Shown here: positions 37,852 through 44,492 of the stretch, piece after piece
How positions within the stretch are numbered: the stretch's first letter is position 1
Layout: each line of letters starts with the position of its first letter
From: Dehalococcoidia bacterium
GTDB taxonomy: Bacteria > Chloroflexota > Dehalococcoidia > Dehalococcoidales > E44-bin46
Length of the DNA stretch: 44,492 bases
Assembly (NCBI GenBank): GCA_030605575.1
Contig: JAUWIC010000069.1
Location: 1-44,492, forward strand
Reading direction: 5' to 3'
Program-made: the position numbers and the translations under genes
The notes under the pieces: generated by a model
Seen by the model: the letters and a program-made list of their open reading frames with translations, nothing else
Databases searched by the model: none
Told to the model about the DNA's origin: nothing

Positions 37852-38037
37852 CTACTTCCTAACTCGCCTCCGCCTTGCGCTCCTTTTTTCTTTCAGACGG
37901 GCAGTATCTCTCTTGGATAAGAAATAGCGATGGCCTTTTGCCTCGCGCAGAACCCCACTCATCTGCACCATCCTTTGAAAGCGCCGCAACAGGGAATCTT
38001 GGGATTCACCGTTGCGTATCCAAACTTCTAACGACAT
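37852..38037 (-). CDS. rpsU: 30S ribosomal protein bS21
   Basis: MSLEVWIRNGESQDSLLRRFQRMVQMSGVLREAKGHRYFLSKRDTARLKEKRSARRRRVRK. ORF-track start at 38157 would overlap the upstream gene; ATG at 38037 fits S21. Confidence 0.85.
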   Translation of the reverse strand: MSLEVWIRNGESQDSLLRRFQRMVQMSGVLREAKGHRYFLSKRDTARLKEKRSARRRRVRK

Positions 38038-38126
38038 AACATACCAACACATTCTAGCTAGAGCATACATAAGCCAAGGATTCCGGCCTATGTATGCTCT
38101 TAAGCTCTTAAGATTATCAGCCAGGG

Positions 38127-38432
38127 TTATTGGCTGAGTCTGACCGTTCTGTAGCAATCGCTACAGTACACTGGCCTACCTTCGCGAGGCTCAAATGGCA
38201 CTTCTGTGTCTTTGCCACACTGGGCACATACTGCGGGGAACATTTGGCGTCGAGACCTCGAGCCATAGCCACTATTTCCGGAACGTTCTGACTTCCTGGC
38301 TTCACGGCACGAAGGACAGCGCTTGGGATCGTTGGTATAGCCTTTAGATGCGAAAAACTCTTGCTCCTCAACGCTGAAAGTGAAGGTAGCCCCGCAATCG
38401 GAACACTCGATTGACTTCTCCTGAAAACTCAT
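38127..38432 (-). CDS. Zinc-ribbon (two CxxC pairs) protein
   Basis: IECSDCGATFTFSVEEQEFFASKGYTNDPKRCPSCREARK and CAQCGKDTEVPFEPREGRPVYCSDCYR. Confidence 0.9.
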   Translation of the reverse strand: MSFQEKSIECSDCGATFTFSVEEQEFFASKGYTNDPKRCPSCREARKSERSGNSGYGSRSRRQMFPAVCAQCGKDTEVPFEPREGRPVYCSDCYRTVRLSQ

Positions 38433-38732
38433 TGAATGACCTCCTCTCTTTTAAATAGTTGGTTTGGGTAGGTCATCCACTACTTGGGCAAATCAAAACT
38501 AATTTAGCTAAGTATGTAATAACCTAAACTGAAACCACCGTAGATATTATACACTAAAGGAGTTCTGTTTGCAAAAACCAGTGTAAGCCTCAGAGCAGGA
38601 AATGGTTGCTCTCTGCAAGGGACGTATCTCTTTCCAGTAACGATTTGACGTTTTGTTCAGTCACTGAAGACTCTCGTCGTTGCCTGGCTCGGCTGGACAG
38701 GACTAAGGATAAAAGCTATAATCCCAAATAGT

Positions 38733-38909
38733 ATGATTGCTCAACCTAAACCCCATATTCTTTTCACCAGGGACGAAGTAGAAGCTATCGTTAACCGGCT
38801 GGCGGCTGAAATTAGACAGGATTATCACGGCACCCCCCCCCTTTTGATAGGTATTCTTAAAGGTTCCTTATGCCTAAGGAAAGTGCTATCAAACGGCAGT
38901 GATTAAGTG
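38733..38909 (+). pseudogene. hpt: Truncated hypoxanthine phosphoribosyltransferase remnant (58 codons)
   Basis: MIAQPKPHILFTRDEVEAIVNRLAAEIRQDYHGTPPPLLIGILKGSLCLRKVLSNGSD*; matches only the HPRT N-terminus through LIGILKGS, no PRPP loop follows. Below the ORF-track length cutoff. Confidence 0.65.
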
Positions 38910-38979
38910 ATTGGTGTATTTAGGAGAGTGATATTATGATAGCCATTCTCAAAGGAAAGTAAGCATAGGGAGTAATAAA

Positions 38980-39495
38980 ATGAATGATTTGAAAACGTTT
39001 ATTAGAGACATCCCTGACTTTCCAAAGAAAGGAGTGATTTTTAGGGATATCACTCCTCTGCTCAAGGAAGGTGAAAGATTCAGGGTAGCTGTTGATGAAA
39101 TTAGTGATAGATACATCGATAAGGGAATAGATGTTGTAGTTAGTATTGAGGCAAGAGGATTTATTATAGGGCCTGCTATAGCCTATAAGTTGGGAGCAGG
39201 CGTTGTTCCTGTCAGAAAGAAGGGGAAACTTCCATGGCATATCTATCAGGCTACCTACGACCTTGAGTATGGGACAGACATATTGGAGATACATCAAGAT
39301 GCGATAAAGCCTGGAGAGAAAGTGTTGATAGTTGACGACCTTTTGGCTACAGGCGGAACCGCAGGGGCTGTTGTCAGTTTGGTAGAGAGACTTAAAGGGC
39401 AGATTATAGGAGTTGCCTTCCTGATGGAGCTGACATCGTTGAAAGGGAGGGAGAAAATAAAAGATTACCCTGTATTTTCAGTGATTAAGTATTGA
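38980..39495 (+). CDS. apt: Adenine phosphoribosyltransferase
   Basis: IRDIPDFPKKGVIFRDITPLL, SIEARGFIIG, PRPP motif VLIVDDLLATGGTAGA. Confidence 0.97.
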   Translation: MNDLKTFIRDIPDFPKKGVIFRDITPLLKEGERFRVAVDEISDRYIDKGIDVVVSIEARGFIIGPAIAYKLGAGVVPVRKKGKLPWHIYQATYDLEYGTDILEIHQDAIKPGEKVLIVDDLLATGGTAGAVVSLVERLKGQIIGVAFLMELTSLKGREKIKDYPVFSVIKY

Positions 39496-39676
39496 GAATG
39501 CCTCAATAACTCAGAGGATAGAATAGCGTTTTCCTAGACCGCCACCCTTCTCCACCCTCTCCTTCTTAGCTCTCCCCGTAATCCCCGAACTCCGCCTCGC
39601 CGACCTCGGCCTGGTCGATGTCAACCAGTTCAGGGTGATTAGGTGAGGGGTTGAATACCCATTATATTAATTACAC

Positions 39677-40195
39677 CTACTTCTTCCTCACCGCATACCT
39701 GATGATGGTCTTGGGGACTTTGGCGTCGGGGGTGGTGAGGTATTCTTCCTCATGGACACCAGCTATCTCGTAGCCGTTGTCTTCAATGAACTTGTGCAGG
39801 CGCTCCACGGTGGGACCCTCTTCGGCATAAGCTCCGAGGTGAAGAATCTGGGCTACGGTGCCGTATTCCCAGGTCTCAAGCTTGACCTCAACGCTGGGGA
39901 CCTTCTGGGGCAGGGAGGTGGTGTCCTCGGGGATGGGCAGGGCGATAATGTGAGTCCATTCCTCTTTAGGCACGAGGTGGGCATCAGGATAGCGGGCGCG
40001 GAGTCCGCTGACCTTGAAGGTAGGCAGTCCCTTCTTCTTGAGGTCAAACTTTAGCGTATAGACTGAGCCGTAGAGGGCAGGCATGACTTCGGCGAAGACC
40101 TTATCCGGAGTGCCTTTGCCATAGACCACCGCCATCTTTTGCGGCGGCATTTCCAGGATTTGGGGCTCTTTCTTGGATGATTTTCGTTGTGCCAT
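39677..40195 (-). CDS. GyrI-like small-molecule-binding domain protein
   Basis: PPQKMAVVYGKGTPDKVF...YGTVAQILHLGAYAEEGPTVERLHKFIEDNGYEIAGVHEEEYLTTPD. Confidence 0.85.
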   Translation of the reverse strand: MAQRKSSKKEPQILEMPPQKMAVVYGKGTPDKVFAEVMPALYGSVYTLKFDLKKKGLPTFKVSGLRARYPDAHLVPKEEWTHIIALPIPEDTTSLPQKVPSVEVKLETWEYGTVAQILHLGAYAEEGPTVERLHKFIEDNGYEIAGVHEEEYLTTPDAKVPKTIIRYAVRKK

Positions 40196-40225
40196 TGAGA
40201 TACCTCCTTTGTTAAATGGCTACCT

Positions 40226-41476
40226 TCATATTTGCTTGGTCTTGCGTTCCTGTATCAGCTTCTCACCGTATTGGAGCAGAAGTTTGGCTCGTTCTGGGGG
40301 GACTGGGGGTTTCTTGGATTCCAGGTAGGCTTTGAGGGCGTCAAGGGGGGTTATTTCCTCGGCTGTCCATCCTCCCAGTCTAAGGCGTGTCTCCCGCTTA
40401 ACATCCTTGGCGATGGTAAAGTAGTGAGCTTCTTTTAACGCATTCCTGATGTCATTATCCCTGAGCTGACCCTCAATCTCGGCGGGCAGGCTGATGTTTA
40501 GTCTTACTATGGCATCCCTGACATTGCTTTCATATTTATTAATTGCCTTGAGCACGGTTGAGGTGGGGTTAATATCTTGTGGCTCAATAGTAACGCTGAT
40601 GGTCAGAAACCGACGCCCGATTACCGGGTGAAAGCTAAAAGAGACCTGTCTGTTACCGATTTCTTTATCTGACTCAATCTCCACCACGTAGAACCCCTTG
40701 TCATCTTCCTCCTCGCTGAAGTCCAGCCGCTCCAGGCTACCGGAGTAAACTACCGGCGGGTTCTGAGATAAGACCTGGTGCTTGTGGATGTGACCCAGGG
40801 CAATGTAATCAAAAGCCGGGTTGGCAACATTGCTTAGCAGCAGTACATGCTCCTGCCCGATAGTCATTAACCGCTCTGAGCCTACTTGTGCCCCGGAGAC
40901 CCAGACATGAGCCGCTAGGATGGAGGGTAGTTTCGGGTCAAGCTCCAGGACTTTGTCAGTAATGATATTAGTTAATTTCTCTTGTGCGATTTGATTAATC
41001 TGGTCAAAAGTAAGATTCTTAGTCTCTTCCTTGCTTAATAGGGCACTCCGCCTCAACCAGGGCAGGGAGGCTATTTGAACCGTGCCGCTGTTAGTTGGGA
41101 TGTGGTAGATATCGGGGCGGTTGGAGACATAAACATTCTTAATGGTTAAAGTATCAAAAATCTCGGTGGTGGTCGCCCGGCCGATAGCATTAGGCAGGTC
41201 GTGGTTGCCGACAAGGAGGAAGATAGGGACACCGTTGGTGGACAGGCGATTAATGCGTCTGGCAAATTCCCGTTGCTGGGTCTGGCTCGGCTCACGACTC
41301 TTGTAGGCATCGCCGCAGAAGAGGACAAGGTCTACCTTATTTGCCAGGGCGTAGTCTACAACCTGGTCAAGAGTAAATAGGAAATCAAGGAGGCGTGAGG
41401 ATAACCCGGTAGCCGGGTCAATTCGCCCGTAAGATTCAACACCGAGGTGAAGGTCAGCAAAGTGAAGTATTTTCAT
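40226..41476 (-). CDS. sbcD: DNA repair exonuclease, SbcD/Mre11-like metallophosphoesterase
   Basis: MKILHFADLHLGVE, LVLFCGDAYKSREPS, LLVGNHDLPN, LAAHVWVSGA, ALGHIHKHQ. Confidence 0.93.
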   Translation of the reverse strand: MKILHFADLHLGVESYGRIDPATGLSSRLLDFLFTLDQVVDYALANKVDLVLFCGDAYKSREPSQTQQREFARRINRLSTNGVPIFLLVGNHDLPNAIGRATTTEIFDTLTIKNVYVSNRPDIYHIPTNSGTVQIASLPWLRRSALLSKEETKNLTFDQINQIAQEKLTNIITDKVLELDPKLPSILAAHVWVSGAQVGSERLMTIGQEHVLLLSNVANPAFDYIALGHIHKHQVLSQNPPVVYSGSLERLDFSEEEDDKGFYVVEIESDKEIGNRQVSFSFHPVIGRRFLTISVTIEPQDINPTSTVLKAINKYESNVRDAIVRLNISLPAEIEGQLRDNDIRNALKEAHYFTIAKDVKRETRLRLGGWTAEEITPLDALKAYLESKKPPVPPERAKLLLQYGEKLIQERKTKQI

Positions 41477-41480
41477 TAGG

Positions 41481-41560
41481 TAACCCCATCCCCCTTTACC
41501 CCGTTAGGAACTCTAACGGGGTTTATCCCCCTTCCTTAGTAAGGAGAGGGATTCCCTCAT
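41481..41560. repeat. Short palindromic repeat related to ends of the 10226-10440 element
   Basis: TAACCCCATCCCCCTTTACCCCGTTAGgaactCTAACGGGGTTTATCCCCCTTCCTTAGTAAGGAGAGGG; hairpin CCCCGTTAG/CTAACGGGG. Confidence 0.5.
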
Positions 41561-41644
41561 ATTGTCCAGTAGGCTAGTCTTTGGTGGATTCGTAGCATAT
41601 CGTCTGCTACTAGAGATCTGTGTATGCCATGGAGCTACTCGGAA

Positions 41645-41923
41645 TTATGTATGGTACTTAGGTATCTCTCGGTAAATCCACTCCCAGGCAGCCTTTGTGA
41701 GCTGGCCGTATATATGGTTCCCCGCTTCAATTATCAATATACTATCATCTGGGTCTAGATGAGCCGCTAAGCGATTGTATAGTTCACTAGGACTCTCCGA
41801 AGTGGCGATTAACCAAGTTGACATTAAGTAATGCCACCAGCGGGGAGAATGCTGGAGTTGTTCTGTCAATCCCATATAGTCTTTACCTCGTTTTCTCAGG
41901 TCATATGAAACTAGATAAAGCAT
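41645..41923 (-). CDS. Small Cas2/VapD-fold-like protein ('SinR family'-like)
   Basis: MLYLVSYDLRKRGKDYMGLTEQLQHSPRWWHYLMSTWLIATSESPSELYNRLAAHLDPDDSILIIEAG; ferredoxin-like SYDL...WWHYL.STWL pattern. Confidence 0.65.
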   Translation of the reverse strand: MLYLVSYDLRKRGKDYMGLTEQLQHSPRWWHYLMSTWLIATSESPSELYNRLAAHLDPDDSILIIEAGNHIYGQLTKAAWEWIYREIPKYHT

Positions 41924-41924
41924 T

Positions 41925-42437
41925 TCACTTTTTCCCTACCGCTTTACTCTGTGGTATAGACAAAAGTTCCTTGTAATCCAAGAGCCCCTCTTCGGTACCC
42001 CATATTCTTGCAGAAGGAGGAGCCCAGAACACAAAGCGCGACATAGCATCAACTTGGGTTAGCATAATATCTCTACTGACTCCGGCTGCGAGAAGGCTCG
42101 TAACATATTGATTCAGGCTGGCACCTTCTCGCTTTGCAGCGTGAGCTAAATCACGATGGAGACCTTGCGGAATACGAACCAAGAATTTCCCCTGGTATTT
42201 CTCCATATCTCTTGGTAGCGGGATATCCTGCCCTTCATTATAGGCTGTCTTAACCCAGAGTTGCCGGGCGTCTTCTATTGCTTTAAAGACTTCGTCTAGG
42301 GTTTCAGCCTGAGTCATACATCCTGGGAGCTCTTCAATCTCAGCCACAAAACCACTCTCAGGATCAGGATGTACGATGATCGGATAACACAGACTTAGAT
42401 AATATTCCAATTCCTTACGCTCCGTGTCTTGTCTCAT
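41925..42437 (-). CDS. hicB: HicB-family antitoxin with C-terminal ribbon-helix-helix
   Basis: YPIIVHPDPESGFVAEIEELPGCMTQAETLDEVFKAIEDARQLWV; GKFLVRIPQGLHRDLAHAAKREGASLNQYVTSLLAAGV. Confidence 0.88.
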   Translation of the reverse strand: MRQDTERKELEYYLSLCYPIIVHPDPESGFVAEIEELPGCMTQAETLDEVFKAIEDARQLWVKTAYNEGQDIPLPRDMEKYQGKFLVRIPQGLHRDLAHAAKREGASLNQYVTSLLAAGVSRDIMLTQVDAMSRFVFWAPPSARIWGTEEGLLDYKELLSIPQSKAVGKK

Positions 42438-42678
42438 ACCAATCCTCCAAATTTAAATTTTCTATTATCATCCTCACATAAGCCCTTTTCACACGCCGCC
42501 CTTTTATAGTTGGAACAATTTTGGGTGGATGACCTAGTTTTACGAAAGCCCGGTGGCTTCCTCCCCCAGAAGGTCGTTCTTCGTAGCCGAATACCTCCAA
42601 AACCTTAGCTACATCTGTGAATAAAACCTCCGGCGGCTCCCTTAAAAATTGCTCAACTAGTTTATCAAACCGGCTCAT
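42415..42678 (-). CDS. hicA: HicA-family mRNA interferase-like toxin
   Basis: Small basic protein with dsRBD-like GGGSHRAFVKLG catalytic-His motif; overlaps hicB by 23 bp. Confidence 0.8.
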   Translation of the reverse strand: MSRFDKLVEQFLREPPEVLFTDVAKVLEVFGYEERPSGGGSHRAFVKLGHPPKIVPTIKGRRVKRAYVRMIIENLNLEDWYETRHGA

Positions 42679-42691
42679 TCATCACTCCATC

Positions 42692-42732
42692 ATGATACCA
42701 TATATAGTATCATTTTGACAATGAGATGTCAA
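42692..42732 (-). promoter_or_regulatory. hicAB promoter with two overlapping palindromic operators
   Basis: Minus strand TTGACA-N17-TACTAT; near-perfect palindrome ATGATACCATATATAGTATCAT (42692-42713) covers the -10 and TTGACA-atgaga-TGTCAA (42715-42732) covers the -35. Confidence 0.7.
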
Positions 42733-42801
42733 CCTCTTATTGAGAAGAAAAAGAGAGGCTACACTCCCCTTTTAAACTCCCTATATTCGAGAGGTGTATA
42801 T

Positions 42802-44175
42802 TTACCCATTTTCCCCCTCCTTCCATATCTTACCACCGGGAGGCAACACAAAAAGCGGTTCGCCCCCTAGCTTGGCTTGTAATGTCCTCCTTAGTTCGGC
42901 TATGGGTAGCCTAATCTGGTTCATAGTATCCCGTTCGCGAATGGTGACCTGTTCATCTTCCAGCGATTGAAAGTCAACGGTAAGGCAGAAAGGAGTGCCA
43001 ATCTCATCCTGACGCCGGTAACGGCGCCCGATGCTCTGGGCATCGTCATAGTCCACCATCCAGGATTGGCGCAGGTCAGCGTATATCTGTTTGGCTAGGG
43101 CTACCAGTTTCTCTCGTCGTGATAACGGCAGTACGGCTACCTTGATGGGAGCCAGAGTGGGGTGGAGGTGAAGTAGCACCCTCAGTTCCCCCTCGGCTAG
43201 CTCTTCAGCGTAGGCATCGCACAGGAAAGCCAGAGCCGAACGGTCTACCCCCGCCGAAGGCTCAATGATATAGGGGATGATATGCTCTTTGGTCTCTTCA
43301 TCAAAGTAGTCCAGACTCTTGCCACTATACTTAGCATGCTGGACAAGGTCAAAATCACCCCGATTGGCAATACCTTCTAATTCAGCCCAGCCCATAGGGA
43401 ACAGGTAATCAATGTCATAGCACGCCTTGGCATAGTGAGCCAGTTCATGTTTCATGTGTTGGCGCAACTTGAGGTTTTCCTTTTTGATACCCAATTTCAC
43501 ATACCAGTTGAAACGCTCCTCAAGCCAGTAGTCAAACCACTCTTTATCACTCCCCGGCTTAACGAAAAACTCAATTTCCATCTGCTCAAATTCCCGACTG
43601 CGGAAGATAAAGTTGCCGGTGGTAATCTCATTGCGGAAGGCTTTACCTATCTGGGCAATGCCGAAGGGCAGCCTCTTCCTGGTAGTATCAAGCACATTCT
43701 CAAAGTTAACGAACATACCCTGAGCTGTTTCCGGACGCAGGTAAACGATACTGGCTTCATCCTCAATGGGGCCCATAAAGGTCTTGAACATCAGGTTGAA
43801 CAGGCGAGGCTCGGTTAATTCACCACCGCAGGAAGGGCAACTATCGCCGGCTAAATCATCAACCCGCCATCTCAAGTGGCAGCTCTTACACTCTACCAGG
43901 GGGTCGGTAAACCCCTTAAGGTGTCCGCTGGCTTCCCAGGTCTGAGGGTGCATCAGGATGCTAGCATCCAGACCAACTATATCGTCGCGTTCCTGAACCA
44001 CAGCTCGCCACCAGGCTTGTTTAATATTCCGCTTTAGCTCCACTCCGAGGGGACCATAGTCCCAGCAGCTAGACAAGCCGCCATAGATTTCACTGCCGGG
44101 GAAGATGAAACCCCGCCGCTGGCAGAGGGAGACGAGCTTTTCCATATCAACCTTGGTTGGTGTCGGTTTGGTCAC
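42802..44175 (-). CDS. glyS: Glycyl-tRNA synthetase (single-chain type)
   Basis: [67 protein letters not shown] at 44175 with AAGGAG 7 nt upstream is preferred over ATG at 44235. Confidence 0.95.
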   Translation of the reverse strand: MTKPTPTKVDMEKLVSLCQRRGFIFPGSEIYGGLSSCWDYGPLGVELKRNIKQAWWRAVVQERDDIVGLDASILMHPQTWEASGHLKGFTDPLVECKSCHLRWRVDDLAGDSCPSCGGELTEPRLFNLMFKTFMGPIEDEASIVYLRPETAQGMFVNFENVLDTTRKRLPFGIAQIGKAFRNEITTGNFIFRSREFEQMEIEFFVKPGSDKEWFDYWLEERFNWYVKLGIKKENLKLRQHMKHELAHYAKACYDIDYLFPMGWAELEGIANRGDFDLVQHAKYSGKSLDYFDEETKEHIIPYIIEPSAGVDRSALAFLCDAYAEELAEGELRVLLHLHPTLAPIKVAVLPLSRREKLVALAKQIYADLRQSWMVDYDDAQSIGRRYRRQDEIGTPFCLTVDFQSLEDEQVTIRERDTMNQIRLPIAELRRTLQAKLGGEPLFVLPPGGKIWKEGENG

Positions 44176-44318
44176 ACTATACTCCTTAGAAGTTATATTT
44201 GCTAAGATTGTAGCTGAAAATACCAAGCATTGCAAAGTCCTTAATACCGTTGATGATTCTTGGCGTTAGCCTTTGGTTAATGGTAGAATGTAAATCTAGG
44301 TTAGCTAGGGGGTATAAG

Positions 44319-44492
44319 GTGATTGTTGACAAAGTGGTAGTAGGACCGTTTGCTTCTAACTGCTATATCGTGGGCTCTGAATCTGATAATGAGGGGATGA
44401 TAATTGACCCCGGTGCTAGCACTAAGCAGATTTTGAGGGATGTTAAGGAACTGGGGCTTAACATCAGGCTTATTGTTCTGACCCACGGACAT
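44319..44492 (+). CDS. MBL-fold metallohydrolase, N-terminal fragment running off right edge
   Basis: GTG start: VIVDKVVVGPFASNCYIVGSESDNEGMIIDPGASTKQILRDVKELGLNIRLIVLTHGH (58 codons to window end), ending in the THxH motif. Confidence 0.85.
   Translation, partial: MIVDKVVVGPFASNCYIVGSESDNEGMIIDPGASTKQILRDVKELGLNIRLIVLTHGH

Noticed and set aside
38821-38850. C9 homopolymer in the hpt remnant as a sequencing frameshift explaining the pseudogene
   Set aside because: HPRT-like sequence is in frame on both sides of the C-run (HGTPPPLLIGILKGS); the truncation is further downstream.
39496-39676. Possible gene fragment in the apt/GyrI intergenic region (frame [15 protein letters not shown])
   Set aside because: Too short and ambiguous to assign to any family.
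41645-41923. Cas2 of a CRISPR system
   Set aside because: Only Cas2-fold-like; no cas1, other cas genes or repeats nearby, and context is hicAB.

Overview
This window looks like an ordinary chromosomal segment of an anaerobic bacterium. Gene content suggests Chloroflexota/Dehalococcoidia-like, which is inference only. It is unusually rich in redox modules. (1) Left edge, minus strand: an Lrp/AsnC-type RAM protein, NuoE, NuoF and a [2Fe-2S]/GltD-type flavoprotein, divergent from a NarL-type response regulator plus PAS histidine kinase. (2) Minus-strand operon of response regulator, GAF/PAS kinase, MttB-family methyltransferase, ferredoxin-ASKHA corrinoid activator and pterin-binding methyltransferase. 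(3) Divergent from that operon, a plus-strand Cys-rich 'two-CW'-like protein, then a NAD-linked [NiFe] hydrogenase operon (NuoE, a NuoF-GltD fusion, NuoG-like, HoxY-like, HoxH-like). (4) An ABC uptake cluster with two lipoprotein substrate-binding proteins and two RbsC-like permeases but no ATPase, followed by tandem duplicated SDR dehydrogenases. (5) A cobalamin riboswitch with BtuC/BtuD-like genes. (6) A zinc-ribbon / S21 / RRM cluster. (7) A truncated hpt remnant next to apt. (8) sbcD, a HicAB-like toxin-antitoxin pair with a Cas2-like small protein, glyS, and the start of an MBL-fold hydrolase. Noteworthy non-coding or small features: a 215-bp MITE-like palindromic element, tRNA-Leu(UAG), tandem consensus promoters, and a repeated DNA block that can also be read as two 42-codon ORFs sharing an A-SG-YCHH-AT-LT--IDK signature. 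The strongest candidates for something undescribed are the NuoF-GltD hydrogenase architecture, the paired TCS/redox-module layout with a shared upstream motif, and the YCHH micro-ORF/promoter repeat.
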